A stretch of 64,000 bases of DNA, taken from the NCBI RefSeq assembly GCF_963678635.1, contig NC_087064.1, positions 11,394,819 through 11,458,818 on the forward strand. The letters run 5' to 3'. This DNA comes from Symsagittifera roscoffensis (lineage: Eukaryota; Xenacoelomorpha; Acoela; Convolutidae). Position numbers and translations under genes: made by a program. Below, one piece after another: positions 11,916 through 23,514 of the stretch (positions are counted from its first letter, which is position 1; each line of letters opens with the position of its first letter). The notes beneath the pieces are model-generated. The model did no database searches and had not been told where the DNA came from. It saw only the letters and a list, made by a program, of their open reading frames with translations.

Positions 11916-12710
11916 TTTTTTGATATATTGGAATCCTATTCTCTAACTCATTACTTGAGGAAACTTATTTCCTATCCTAAAACACGGGAAAACTTATTTA
12001 CTATCTTAAAAAATGAAGGTAATTTTGAGGCCTGGAATGAATTGCACCAACATTTACTACTTAGGTTTCATAGGCTCTAGTGTTTCTTAATGTTAATAAG
12101 GACTCTGTTTCATCTGAACCTTTAAACTAAAAACAATTTTCAAAAACCGAAAATCAACTGACCGATTATTTTTCTCGTTTTTTGTGCTGTATTATTACAA
12201 GCATTCCTCGTTCTGAGAGTCTCAAAGCTCATAATTTGAATCTTTTTGAAAATTTCTTCGATACGTTATTTTGGCCCAAAAAGTAAGGAAATTGCGTCAA
12301 AGACTTGTCAGGGTTGAGGGAATAGTCTAAATGAACATCTTTCTAAATGTTTCTGATATCAACAAGTAAAAAATGCAGCAGACGAAATCTGACAAAATTT
12401 TGATACATTTGACAAAACAGCAAGTTGCTGATTCTCATTAATCGTATTGCTCACACAAATGAAATTGATAGTTTCTTCGAACGTTTACAAGGTCCCAGGT
12501 CAGACAGTTTTAACAGCCCTCTTCCAAGTTACAGGGAGCGATTGAGACATATTCATCAAAACTTTATACCCCTCAAGAAACGTTTGTTAAAACACTAGAT
12601 AGATTCATTGTATCGGTTACTGAGGATGCTCAATTTCTCTGTGATCAGGCCTTCTCGTATAGAAAGTTCAATTCAAATATTTTCACTTTTATACCAGCCA
12701 TATTAATTTA
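11916..12710 (+). pseudogene. Decayed plus-strand coding remnant, unrecognised
   Basis: Three open stretches have protein-like composition: 11916-12080 (55 codons ending in TAG), about 12421-12600 (ending in TAG) and 12594-12710 (ending in TAA). Between them lie stops and low-complexity sequence. The middle piece contains SYRERLRHIHQNF, which resembles SYKKRMRHIYSKY encoded at 15048-15110, so this is a repeated family. A transposon protein is the most likely source, but no catalytic residues are visible. The palindromic element at 12721 starts just after the last stop. Confidence 0.4.
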
Positions 12711-12720
12711 ATTTACAAAT

Positions 12721-13411
12721 GATTTTCGTGGCAGGGAAAAACAGACCATGCGGGCAAAATTGTTTTTATTTATATTTAAATATTGCTTAGGGCTTTATAT
12801 AATTCTCCTCATATTTTTTTGGACAAATTTTTTTTTCAAAACTTTGTTTAACCTTATATATATTTTTTCTTCATTGATATCAGATTAAAACTCAATAAAG
12901 ATATTATCAGCCAAAAAAGCACACATTTGCTGGTTGGTCAATTACAAAAAACGGAAAAAGAAACTCAAAAAACATCTGTACGTTCAGTCAAAATTGGGCA
13001 GAAGTACAGTAAAGGAATGAAAAGTTCTGCCTACTGAGTCAATCAGAAAAGAGTTTGGGTACGGTCAACTTGGATTGAATTTTCTATACAATCCAAAAAG
13101 ACCGCACTCGACATCTTGTCTGATTGATTCCGTAGGCAGAAGTTTTTATTCCTTCACTGTTCTTATGCCATACTTTGGTTGAACGTATCGATGTTTTTTT
13201 GGTTTTTTCTTTTTTTTTGTGACTGAACGACCTCTGTGCTTTTTTATGTTATAGAAGAAAAGAAATTTTAGCTTACACAAAAATATGAGAAAAATTTGTC
13301 TGAAAAAAACTATGTCCAGAATTTTACAAAACCCTAAGCAATATTTAAATTATATTTTGAAAAACAAATATATTTGCCCGAACCGTCTGTTTTTTTTTCT
13401 TGCCATCAAAG
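12721..13411. mobile_element. Foldback/MITE-like palindromic element, about 690 bp
   Basis: The two halves are imperfect reverse complements centred near 13075. The outer ends 'gattttcgtggcagggaaaaa' and 'ttcttgccatcaaagtc' pair, as do 'gcttagggcttt' with 'aaccctaagcaa', 'ctgtacgttcagtc' with 'gttgaacgta', and 'ttctgcctactgagtcaatcaga' with 'tctgattgattccgtaggcagaa'. There is no coding capacity. This fits a non-autonomous DNA transposon of the foldback type; a target duplication is not obvious. Confidence 0.75.
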
Positions 13412-14029
13412 TCAATTCGACAAGGTTCGTTTAGAAGTGATAACATTTGAAGTTTTATAACGAAAAGTTCGATATTATTTAATCAATCTCATGCAATGTT
13501 TGTTTAGGAACGAAATTTTTTTTAAGCACTAGGGAACTAACTGGTTATTCATTATGATATTTTCACAAAACCGAAAACAAGTAAGATAAGATAAGTTAGG
13601 GGAGTAAAATCGTAGTGGTTATTTTAGCTTAGATCAGTTATGTTTTTCTAGACCATAATTGATTTAGGTTGAAACTAAAACCAATAAAAATTTCCAACTT
13701 TTTTCTAAAATGAAATATTTTTAAAAAAAAAATTTCTCGTAGCGTAAACCAAAAAACAGAAACTGTTTACAAAATTGGAAATGATCACAACTATAGTTTA
13801 ATTTTTAAAATTATTTTTTAAGTTTTTTTAAAGAGCAGTAAAAATTGTTTTTGGTCGCTTTGTGAAACTCACTTTTTCAGAACTAAGAAAAAATTTAATT
13901 TTCAATAAAACAAAAATAGTTGCTCAAATCAAAGAGTTGTCAAGTTCTAGAAGTTCCCAGTTTAACCCAAGGCTGAATTAGCTTCCATTGATATTGAATC
14001 TCCTAAAAGGCTGCTCACATCAGTGCTCG
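13412..14029. other. Intron sequence, nothing recognised
   Basis: AT-rich sequence with many homopolymer runs. No open frame with splice signals and no repeat end is visible. Confidence 0.4.
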
Positions 14030-14205
14030 GGATGACCAAAAATACTAGTCATACAATTTCCATATATGGAAAAATGCTAGTCATACACTTTCCATGCAGT
14101 TCCATACGTACAGAAAATTGCATGAAAGGTCTATGATTAGTATTTTTTCATATATGGAAATTGTATAACTAGCAATTTTCCATAAACCAAAAATATTGAT
14201 TTTTT
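14030..14205. mobile_element. Small palindromic repeat (MITE-like), copy 1
   Basis: 'accaaaaatactagtcatac' on the left pairs with 'tataactagcaattttcc...accaaaaata' on the right, with inner 'catatatggaaa' motifs and a centre near 'ttccatacgtacagaaa'. A related copy lies at 29830-30025, including the shared neighbourhood 'ctcgggatgaccaaaaat' / 'atttttggtcaacccggg'. Confidence 0.55.
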
Positions 14206-15047
14206 GCATTTTAATTTCTCAATATTTTTTGGTTGTGTTCGTAGTACCATGGTAGCTTCTATGAACTCATCCTTTTTGTCAACGTGTTTTTTTTACAACT
14301 AATCTTATTTATTCGCTAGTAAAGAGGAATTCATCCAGTAGGTTGCATTGAAGTTGTTTTGGGACTCTCATGATTGTTTTCCGGTTCCCGGTTACTTCAT
14401 TCATTTATGTGCTTGTGTCATTACGAGGCCAAACTGTGCACTGGATAGGTGCACAATTTTGTGTCTGTATGTTCCTGGCTTCCAGAGACAAGTCTTTAAA
14501 CCTGTTAAAATTTTGTCGGAACAATCAAAGGAAAATAAAGAACAAAAGAAGAAGAACAAAGGGAGCGTTCTTGTTGCGAAATCGGCTTACAATGCACAAA
14601 ATGCACAGTTTGGCCTCGTAATGGTCCACGCCATTTCTCAAGGATGTGCCCTTACCTCTTAATTTCTCCTTTGCACAAAAAATACCACTCGTATGATTTC
14701 ATTCGTGGCAGAATTGAGTTGAGAAGTTAAACTAACCTAAAAAAATATTCTGACTGCACCAGTTAAAAACTTCACCAAAAACCTCATGGTTGTTTTGAAC
14801 AGAGAAAACAATCGAGTGAAGATTTGACTTTTTAAAACAAAGAGTAGTTGATAATAGTTGACTTGAAAAATAAGCAGGCGAGATTATGCACAACTCAGAT
14901 GCGTAGGTCTAACCAATCTGATTTTTTTCATAATATTAGATTCGATGTCTTAATCAATAAAAAAAATATTTTAAAACTAAATTACGACCTTCTCATTGTC
15001 CCCGATTTAACTGTTTCTTCAAAAAAGCAGAAAACTCCAATCAAAAT
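14206..15047. other. Intron sequence with weak open frames
   Basis: Plus-strand open frames at 14348-14662 and 14848-15072 show no recognisable domain. The second leads into the decayed coding piece at 15048. Confidence 0.3.
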
Positions 15048-15170
15048 CTTTCAAGTTACAAGAAGCGAATGAGGCATATTTACTCAAAGTATACAACCTT
15101 CGAAAAGCAATCTTCCAAAAATAGAAAGACTTAATGCTGCAGTTATTGAGGAGACCAACTTCTGAATTGT
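15048..15170 (+). pseudogene. Decayed coding fragment related to 12421-12600
   Basis: A short plus-strand frame reads SSYKKRMRHIYSKYTTFEK, about half identical to PSYRERLRHIHQNFIPLKK at about 12530-12590. Surrounding frames are broken. It is a second dead copy of the same unidentified coding family. Confidence 0.35.
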
Positions 15171-16834
15171 TGGCTATTTTGAGTAGAAGATCATGGTACG
15201 AGATCCGTTTCTTAATCTTTTATGTAATTGATGGGCCGGTTTTTTTTTCAAAAAATGAGAAACCACAAGAACCTCATCATCGATTTTGTACTAGGTCAAA
15301 CCAGCTGGAGGCTGGTCTTCAGAATAAAAATTCCTTTACAAAAAACAACCGTGAGGTGCGATTTAAAAAAACTTTGAGCAACTGAAAGAGCGAGGAAAGA
15401 ATTGTTCAACAAAAAACTTGAAGTACAAAGATAAAAGCAATAAAAAATCGGAGAAAAAATTGTAATGATTAAACCTTGATTTTGAAAAAAAAATCAAGCA
15501 AAGTTTTTAATTCAACAATTTCTTAATTTTTTCCAACCTTCCCATAGACTACAGTCCCCTAAGTAAAAAACTTGCCGACTACGAGAATTTGAGAATTGGT
15601 GGCCTCGACGAGCAGCAGGCATGAAAAATTTCAAGTTATGACAGAGCTTGCATCTGAGTGGGATAGATGAAAATTTTTGTGAATTAAAAGAAATAAAACA
15701 AAAAGACTACTTTGGAAAAATTCTTAAAGTAGGAAGAAAACAACCAATGCAATCATTCCAACTTTAGCAACATTGCAAAAAAAGTCTGATTCTCTCATGA
15801 CAAAAAATAAAAAATCAAAAAATCAAAACTTGGATACTTTTTTCTCAAATTAGCAATTATCTGTTGCACAAATGAATTTTTTCATAAAATCTACACGTTT
15901 TTTAAAGTGACAGAAACTTGTAGAAAAAACACTAAAAACTGAATTTATTGAAAAGGAATTCTCATGCACTGAGACTTTCTGCTCTGTAGAAAAGTCTTTT
16001 GCTGCTAAGACAACAAATCCTATCAAATCCATCAGCAAAGATCCAAAGAGCTCATGAGAAGTCTCGAAGTGGCCCATACGCAAAGTAGTCAAATGTAATT
16101 GACGAAGCAGCGGGTTTGACATCTGCTTACAGAGTTTATGAATATTAAAGTATAATTTTGTTTCATGCGTGCAGACAAGAAAATATCATAACAATCTCCA
16201 CCCAGTGATGTAAGTTCAAGATTGAATAGCTCAAAAAATCCATGTCAGATATAGTGAAAAAGAGTTGCTGTAAATGTTGTTTAATTAGTACTCCTATTTT
16301 GGACCTTTTTTTCTTGGGTTGGAAGAAAAAGCTTCGGTACAGGCAGCAATAAGTCACTGGTAACTTAGGCACTGAGTGATGCACCAAGAAAAATTTTTGA
16401 ACTCCCTGCATTCTTAAGGTGTCAAATATTCTACGAAGTAATTCAACCTAAATTCAACATGCTGGGTTTTATCTTTAAATTGAAAATATCTTTCAATGTA
16501 AAAAATATTCTTAAAGTCTGTATTGAAAACAATTAGTAAATCATTTGAATTTTAAACTTCAAAGGTTTCGAAAAGCTAAATTTGAACAGAACAATAAAAA
16601 TATATACATAGAAAAACAATGAGTCAGCTTGAATCCAAACAAAAAAAAAACAACATATAGTTTCCAGAACTAGCTAGTGACTGAATACTTAACACTGAGC
16701 AAAATTTGGTTGGGATTGTTAGAATACAATTTTTTTTTATTTTTTAGATTCTAACTTTTAATTGGAGCTATCGAAAATGTTTTTGGTTTTAATCGAATCA
16801 AAATGTTTTCGAAAAAATTAATACAACACCTAAC
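15171..16834. other. Intron sequence, nothing recognised
   Basis: AT-rich sequence. Open frames at 15850-16122 and 16163-16411 (minus) have low-complexity composition and no splice-consistent borders. Confidence 0.35.
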
Positions 16835-16963
16835 CTGTACAATCGTTGTTAGATCCAGATTGCGAAAAATAGCCTTCGTTACACTGGCAATTGAAGGTTC
16901 CGGGAACATTCGTACACTCAGAGTTGCTTCCACAAACACTTTGGTCATTGCATTCGTTAACAT
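16835..16963 (-). CDS. Gene B: calcium-binding EGF exon
   Basis: A 129-nt exon, phase 1 on both sides (acceptor tttttcag, donor CAG|GTTAGG). It encodes one EGF module beginning DVNECNDQSVCGSNSEC, with all six cysteines and the hydroxylation motif. Of the exons in the array, its sequence is closest to the 7555 exon (both carry GYFS and NCQC). Confidence 0.9.
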
Positions 16964-17674
16964 CTGAAAAACAAAATAGTTTTTCTAAACAAAACAATTT
17001 TTGTTGAAATTCAAAATAGTTCATGTTGGAATTCAGTAATTGATGGCAGTCAATTTATGAAAAAAGAAATGTAGTAATTATGAATCCATCGTTCAAAAAA
17101 GTTTGACCTGAGTTAAAATGCTTAAAATTTAACAACTATCAGGAAAAAGAGAAGTGGGAGAGGGAAGAGACAACTACATTATAGCGTTTATGAAACCTCC
17201 AAAACGTCTTTTCAGTAGAAACGAATTGACATCAAACATTCGTTGGTAGCTTTTTAGCAAAAAAGACTTTTAGCTTTTTTCACCATGAACCAGTAGAAAA
17301 TGGAAAAAATTATTAAAAAAATTAAACTTCAAAAGCTGAAAAGATCTTCAAAATAATTTTGTTTCAAACGAATGTAAAAGTTAGCAAAAAGCCATTTTTC
17401 CAGTTTTAAAAACTCATCAGTTTTGAAAATCATCTGCTACCATATACCTCGAGATAGAAGCAACAGTTTAGATTGATAGTTGGGCAATGGGAAAAATATA
17501 CAAATACAACAAAAGTGGACGATGGAGAACATCCCAGTAATGTATGAGTTGCTGATTAACCTAACATCATATAATACATCTTTCAATTTTTGAGAATAAA
17601 ACCTCATGTTTCTTCTGACAATTTTATGGAAAAATAAGCTCTACTAGTAACATCAGAATATAATATAGTTTCAC

Positions 17675-17803
17675 CTGTACAATCTTTGTTGGATCCAGAT
17701 TGAGAAAAGAAACCATTGTTGCACAGACAGCTATATGCTCCAGGCAAATTTGCACAGTCAGAATTGCTGCCACAAAAGTTTTGCGTACTGCATTCATTTA
17801 CGT
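17675..17803 (-). CDS. Gene B: calcium-binding EGF exon, type a
   Basis: A 129-nt phase-1 exon with DVNEC start and six cysteines (ANLPGAYSCLCNNGFFSQSG in the second half). Together with the next exon upstream (18037) it forms a two-exon cassette that is repeated 698 bp away, introns included. Confidence 0.92.
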
Positions 17804-18036
17804 CTAGAAAAAAAACGAAAATTTGTTATCTTTTCACAAAAAGTTTAAAGGCAGATAAGAAGAACAAAATGTCTAAACTGTTTTAAGATGCAGCGGTATG
17901 TTTCAGAATGGACTTTCCTTGATTATTCGAAATAGGAATTGATAACGCTGGACACTTTTCGGGAAATAAAACATCATATTACTCACCTGAGAAATATTAG
18001 ATCACTTAATAACATCAAAATATAAGATCGCTTCAC

Positions 18037-18165
18037 CTGTACAATCTTTGTTGGATCCGGTATCAGAAAAGTAACCACTGTGGCACAGACAGCTATGTGT
18101 TCCGGGTGAGTTTGTACACTCAGAATTGTTACCACAAATATTTTGTATACTGCATTCATTCACGT
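18037..18165 (-). CDS. Gene B: calcium-binding EGF exon, type b
   Basis: A 129-nt phase-1 exon encoding DVNECSIQNICGNNSEC and TNSPGTHSCLCHSGYFSDTG. It has six cysteines. It alternates with the type a exons and is nearly identical to the exon at 18735. Confidence 0.92.
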
Positions 18166-18372
18166 CTAGAAAAAGTGAAACTTCTGTTTTCTTTTCACAG
18201 TAAAATTAAATACAGAGATAAAATTCGAATTTGGTCTAAGCTGAATTTAAATGCAGCGGTTTTTTTTTGAAGGTAATTTTTCCCTGATACATCGAAAAAG
18301 TAAGAGCTGATAAAGTTGGACATCTTTATGAGGATTATATCACAAATAGTTTTATCAGGATAACAATTTCAC

Positions 18373-18501
18373 CTGTACAATCTTTATTGGATCCAGATTG
18401 AGAAAAGAAACCATTGTTGCAGACACAGCTATATGATCCAGGCAAATTTGCACAGTCAGAATTGCTGCCACAATAGTTTTGAGTACTGCATTCATTTACG
18501 T
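18373..18501 (-). CDS. Gene B: calcium-binding EGF exon, type a (second)
   Basis: A 129-nt phase-1 exon, nearly identical to 17675-17803 (ends SYSCVCNNGFFSQSG). Its upstream intron also matches that of the first type a exon. Confidence 0.92.
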
Positions 18502-18734
18502 CTAGGAAAAAAACGAAAATTTGTTATCTTTTCACAAAAAGTTTAAAGGCAGATAAGAAGAACAAAATGTCTAAACTGTTTTAAGATGCAGCGGTAGGTT
18601 TCAGAATGGACTTGCCTTGATTATTTGAAATAGGAATTGATAACGCTGGACACTTTTGGGGAAATAAAACATCATATTACTCACCTGAGAAATATTAGAT
18701 CACTTGATAACATCAAAATATAACATCGTTTCAC

Positions 18735-18863
18735 CTGTACAATCTTTGTTGGATCCAGTTTCAGAAAAGTAACCACTGTGGCACAGACAGCTATATGTTC
18801 CGGGTGAGTTTGTACACTCAGAATTGTTACCACAAATATTTTGTATACTGCATTCATTCACGT
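18735..18863 (-). CDS. Gene B: calcium-binding EGF exon, type b (second)
   Basis: A 129-nt phase-1 exon exactly 698 bp from the first type b exon and almost identical to it (Tyr for His, Glu for Asp changes). Confidence 0.92.
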
Positions 18864-18993
18864 CTAGAAAAAGTGAAACTTCTGTTTTTGAAGGTAATTT
18901 TTCCCTGATACATCGAAAAAGTAAGAGCTGATAAAATTGGACATCTTTTGAGGATTATATTATCAAATAGTTTTATCAGGATAACCATTTCAC

Positions 18994-19122
18994 CTGTACA
19001 ATCTTTATTGGATCCAGATTGAGAAAAGAAACCATTGTTGCAGACACAGCTATATGATCCAGGCAAATTTGCACAGTCAGAATTGCTGCCACAATAGTTT
19101 TGAGTACTGCATTCATTTACGT
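18994..19122 (-). CDS. Gene B: calcium-binding EGF exon, type a (third)
   Basis: A 129-nt phase-1 exon, almost identical to 18373-18501. The intron on its downstream side is shorter than in the other cassettes (131 bp instead of about 207 bp), pointing to a deletion after duplication. Confidence 0.92.
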
Positions 19123-20980
19123 CTAGGAAAAATGAAACAGTTGTTTTCTTTTCACAATATTTTTAAAGGCAGAGATGAAGATCAAAAATATTCTAAATTG
19201 TTTTCAAATGCAGCGGCGGCCTCGAACATTTTTTTCTCGGTTATTTGAAAATTTGAGAGCTTACTGGATCAAATTTTTTTTAAATTGGTTTAGATGTATT
19301 TTTGCCTCGCTGTAATATATCATCATGAAAGCGAGAATCACAAGACAAAAAAAACGTTGAAGTCTTACCAATTAACAGTTTTTGAAAACTCAGTGATTTA
19401 AAAAGGTTTGCTTAAAAAAATTTGGTGCTAAGATTGTCAGCACAAAATCACTATTTCAAGTTGTTCTATTCTAAAATTGAGGTTAATTAGAAAAAAAAAC
19501 AGCGATAAAACTTTTTTCATCTGGTCACAAAGCTTTGGAAATGATTCTCTTGTAAAAAAAATCTGAATTTTTCAGTTTTTGTTTTGAGTTTGAAAAAATG
19601 AATTACCCATCCAATCGATAAATTGTTCTAGTCAAAATCAATAATCAAACCGCGCAAATTTAAATTAAAACCTGAATAAATTGCCGGATTTTTTCACGGG
19701 GGAAAAACCGAGGAATGGTTTTTAAGATCTGATTATTAGTGTACTTACCGTTTCTACTGACAGTTAATTCGAATAAACCATTAAAATTGTTAAGTCTGTT
19801 GAAAAATCAAAACTTCTAGATTTTTTAAGGTCAAGGTATTCTTAATATGTATCTTGAATTTCATTTAAGCTGTTTTATTCTTGTTAAGACCATATTGCGA
19901 AAAATAACCATCCGTTTTTATAGCAGTTTTATGCTCCTTTGGTGTTGCTTGCACAAACAACTTGATTACAAAATTTTTTATCATGTCTAGATTTTCTTTA
20001 CTTTCTATAATAAATGTTTAAATCGCAGTGGTTAGATTCAAAACAAAGTGTTTTTTAGAATTGTGAAATTCTTCAAAACTTATGACTACTCTTGCCACAT
20101 CTAAATTTATATTTAAAGTGTGCAGATAAAGTGTGTTTTGATGCCGGCGATAATGTGAAAAAAAAATCAGTGGCAATTTTTGATAAAAGTTTGGGAGAGG
20201 GCTCTTTCACCAAAACGATAGTTTCAGTCACCCAAAAATGAATCTTCGTGATTATGTTTCTAATGTTTCTTACATATTGCATTCAGTTTTTTCCTTTTTT
20301 ATCAGCTTCTTTCTTAAAGATGGCATTTCGTTATTGTTTAGTGAAAAGCAGTATTTCCAGGATTTCTATTAAAAATTTTTCTAAGGGCCTTTCACTTATG
20401 TTTTCACTTGCAAGCTAGTATCCATGATACTGAATAGTTCCTTTTCTTAGCGGAGAATTTAGTTCCTCCTTTTTTTGTTCAGTTTAGTGTAGGTTCATGT
20501 TGTTTGGCTATGAGCTGCCATGTTTAACAATGTAGGTTGCTTATGACTCCAAAACATAAAAATTAACATTTTTTGAAAGTTAGCACTACCTCATAGTTAA
20601 TACCTAGTCTACGTTTTTATCAAATTTATTTTCGTATTTAATGTTATTGAGCTGTAAGGCATTTATTGCAGTTTATGATAGTTGAAACACAGCCCCTTAA
20701 AATACGCTTGCAGTTCTAAACTCTGAATACATAATTTCCACAACGTTGTCACAATTAAAAATTAAAATTTTTAAAACATAGTTTTGATGTTTGAAAACTG
20801 CGGATACAAAAATTTCGATGTGAGAAAAAAAACAATCAATACCTTTTTTAAAAAAATTAAAAGATATACAATCACATCGTTCTAAAGTTAAACTGAGTTT
20901 TTAAATGTTTCAAATGAATTTTCCTTCAATAGTCAACCATTAAGAAGAACTGTTCAGTGAGAAATAGATAACGACCTAAC
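19123..20980. other. Intron containing the EGF relic
   Basis: Apart from the decayed EGF exon, this AT-rich stretch shows no supported coding sequence or element ends. Confidence 0.4.
19870..19987 (-). pseudogene. Decayed EGF exon
   Basis: On the minus strand this stretch still aligns with the EGF exons: acceptor-like 'ctag' then 'acatgata', a 'gttgtttgtgcaagc' block, 'ggagcataaaactgct' and 'ttatttttcgcaatatgg'. Several cysteine codons and the frame are lost, and no usable donor matches. It lies between the last type a exon and the exon at 20981, where a module would be expected. Confidence 0.6.
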
Positions 20981-21112
20981 CTTCACAAGCTAAACCATAT
21001 GGATCTTCAGAGAAATGGTATCCAAGTTCACAATCACAGCTGTAGTCCCCTTCTGTGTTCGTACAGCTAACCGAGTTTGAACCACATTTATTTGCATCAC
21101 ATTCATTGACGT
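20981..21112 (-). CDS. Gene B: calcium-binding EGF exon, 44 codons
   Basis: A 132-nt exon, phase 1 on both sides (acceptor ctgtttag, donor GAAG|GTTAGG). It encodes DVNECDANKCGSNSVSC and ends GLACEG, with six cysteines and the motif DYSCDC. It differs from the 129-nt array exons and pairs with the exon at 21522, so it belongs to an older module pair. Confidence 0.9.
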
Positions 21113-21521
21113 CTAAACAGATAATTGCTAGCAGCCATGGAGGTTCACTGCAAAACTTACACCAGAGCGGCAATTTTTTTTTTCTAAAAAGAAGTTCTTT
21201 TTTTTTCGATTGTGTGATGCCAGTTTTCGGAAAAATTTGTGCGCCACTGTCATTTTTGAGAAAATCATTTGAATAATTTGCGTTAAATGTTTTGCGAAAT
21301 GGTTTGTCTTGAATGTTTTTGTATGGTTATAAACAAAAAATTCAATTTTGATGTGCAGTTTTCTTCAAAAAAAATTTTTTTGCGTAACAGTAGAAAAAAA
21401 GCATCCTTAAATCAATTATTTCCTAATCATTTTGCAAATTCCATGCAAAAAAGATGGATTAAAAGTAAATGTTGTCCCTGATTGATCGAACTACATTTTT
21501 GTTTATTTTTGATTCGTTAAC

Positions 21522-21653
21522 CTTCGCATTTAGAGCCGTAAGTGTCTGCGTCATAGTTGAATCCTTGTTCGCATTGACAGAAGTAGCTGAGATCTGAGTT
21601 GGCACAACTTGTATTGTGCTCCCCACAAAAACTCAAAGTGCATTCGTCCACAT
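21522..21653 (-). CDS. Gene B: calcium-binding EGF exon, 44 codons
   Basis: A 132-nt phase-1 exon (acceptor tctcag, donor GAAG|GTTAAC) encoding DVDECTLSFCGEHNTSC and ending GSKCEG. It has six cysteines. It is followed after 409 bp by the similar exon at 20981. Confidence 0.9.
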
Positions 21654-22044
21654 CTGAGAAAGGTAAGGAAAGCCTCATAGTTTAAAAAGCCGCGTGTATG
21701 ATTTTTACAAACTCATGATTAGGCTACTCAATACGTACCTTGATTTTTCGCAAGGAACCGTTGTTAAATTTTAATGATCACAGATTGCAAATAGAACATT
21801 ATGTTTAACGGTGCTTAATTATAATTTTTGGAAATGAGCTGTAATTTTTTGCCAACGCTGTAATTATTAACAAAAAAAAATGGTCCCGCATTGTAAACTT
21901 TACACAGAATAATCGAATTTTTTTTGAATCATTCATTTCCAGATTTTATGCAGCACAGATAAAAGCAAAATGTTTAGAATTGTTGATTTGATTATAAGAA
22001 TTGTCAATAAGAGTTCAGCACCGAAATATCATGATTTAAAATTT

Positions 22045-22328
22045 CTTCTTCAGTTTTTCGTAAAACGGAAAATTTATGCTTGGCGTGGTTTTTTTATTCG
22101 ATCAATTTTCGACGATCGAAATAATAGTTCTTAACATAAACAACAAAATCGTCCCAAATTGAATTGAGGCTAGCTCACTTTTGATTAATCACAATTAATG
22201 TTCACTTTTGATCTTTGATATTGTTCAAATTTTATAGTTTTTCTTTTCCCAAAAAAACTACTCAATATGGAATAAAAGGTTGTCGGAACATTCAGGTCTT
22301 TCCCCTGATATACGAGCAGTATTGTTAA
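22045..22328 (+). mobile_element. Dispersed repeat of about 500 bp, shortened copy
   Basis: It shows the family hallmarks: 'tatgcttggcgtggttttt' near the 5' end, 'gtcggaacattcagg', a degraded hairpin and 'tatacgagcagtattgtt' at the 3' end. The middle part is missing. Confidence 0.6.
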
Positions 22329-22435
22329 AATAGGTTTTTTTGTTTGCTAAACATTTTTCTAAATAATCAATTATCGAGACAAAATTTTGACCACGTGATG
22401 GATTTTTAGTCCAATAGAAGATTACTGGTAACAAA

Positions 22436-22475
22436 GCGAAGCCCTGAATTTTCCGACTGCTTTTTATTGTCTCCA
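22436..22475 (-). mobile_element. 3' remnant of the dispersed repeat, reversed
   Basis: On the minus strand it reads 'gcagtcggaaaattcaggg' followed by 'cttcgc', which is the 3' end of the family up to half of its hairpin. Confidence 0.5.
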
Positions 22476-22779
22476 GACCAGTGTTCTTTTTAGAAAAAAT
22501 TGATCAACTTTTCAAAAAATAATAGAACAAAATTGAGGTTTTTCTACAAATTATCCCCTCACGCGATATTCAAATTTCGAATTTAGTTTTTTTACACTAG
22601 CAAAGTATAAAATAAACCAATTAGCAAGCCTCAATTCAATTTAAAACAATTTATCAAACGAATCAAAACTCCGCTTACGTGTTTATAGCACGAAACATGA
22701 TCTTTTTTGTAATACATTGTTGCTTTCATTGAGTAAATTTTGGTCATGAAATTTTGGTCACAAAAAATGATTTTTTTAA

Positions 22780-22925
22780 GATCACCATCCACGTGTTCAC
22801 CATCCCTTAACCCTCCCGCACGATCCACCTCCCTCCACGATCATACGCCACACGATTCCCCCTCACTGTCACATGATATAAACGATCTCAGCCTCACCTC
22901 CTCTTGCCCCCTTCACAAAAAATGA
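22780..22925. other. C-rich patch in AT-rich surroundings
   Basis: The plus strand is strongly C-rich (cccttaaccctcccgcac, ctccctccacgatc, cttgcccccttcac), unlike the flanking introns but like the C-rich part of the 3.6-kb tandem unit. A plus-strand open frame of 61 codons crosses it, with no recognisable domain. It may be a fragment of an inserted retroelement. Confidence 0.35.
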
Positions 22926-23089
22926 AAGCAGTGAGAGCTTAGCAAGAAAATCTAACCAATTACGAAATTGCAATTGAGTTTTTGAAAAAGTAAAAATGAG
23001 TGAGACAACAAAATAATTTATAAATTAATTTTAAAAAAGTTTTTGACCAATTCAAAACAATATTAAAATAGATTAATTAAATATACCCG

Positions 23090-23200
23090 ATTAAGACCAG
23101 GGTCGTATTTATGGGGGGAGGGTTTGGGGTAGACGAATCTTTATCTCAGAGTTTTGAACCGCTGCCGGCCCTCAGGTCCCCCATCAGGTACCCCCTTAAA
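23090..23200. mobile_element. Fragment related to the hAT-type MITE family
   Basis: It contains 'ccagggtcgtatttatgggggg' and 'ccgctgccggccctcaggtccccc', matching in order the 5' part of the element at 59392. Its other end is not visible, and it is too worn to place borders. Confidence 0.4.
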
Positions 23201-23259
23201 ATTTTACTGCTTGTTTTTTGTCATTACTGCACTGGAGTTTCATAGGTAAAAATCGATAA

Positions 23260-23405
23260 TAATCATAATGATAGAGAAATATTGAAAAAATGTTGTCCTT
23301 ATAATCAATTATTTTTTCAAATTTGACCATGAAATCGATTTTGTTTTTCAGTATAATCGATTACTTTCGTGACCATAAATTTCATTCAAAACCATTATAA
23401 TGGAT
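23260..23405. repeat. AATCGATTATAATGG-type repeat cluster
   Basis: Several variants of the motif aatcgatt / tataatcgatta / ccattataatgg lie close together. The same motif clusters at 25620-25770, 26050-26240, 27720-27840, 28990-29250 and 53225-53300. Confidence 0.5.
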
Positions 23406-23514
23406 TCTAATTCAAACTGCATTTACTTAGGCCTACTCGAAATCTTAACCTAGTCAATTTGATACCTTCTGCCTTTCCATTTATGAGTTAACTTTCATCC
23501 GTTCTCCCGGTTCA

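Larger units (their letters stand above)
17675..19122. repeat. Tandem duplication of a 698-bp two-EGF-exon cassette
   Basis: Exon starts at 17675, 18373 and 18994 (type a) and 18037 and 18735 (type b) show a period of 698 bp, with a last partial unit of 621 bp. Intron blocks such as the one around 'aggcagataagaagaac' (17850, 18548) are duplicated with the exons. Because each exon is phase 1-1, the duplication adds EGF modules without breaking the frame. Confidence 0.9.
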
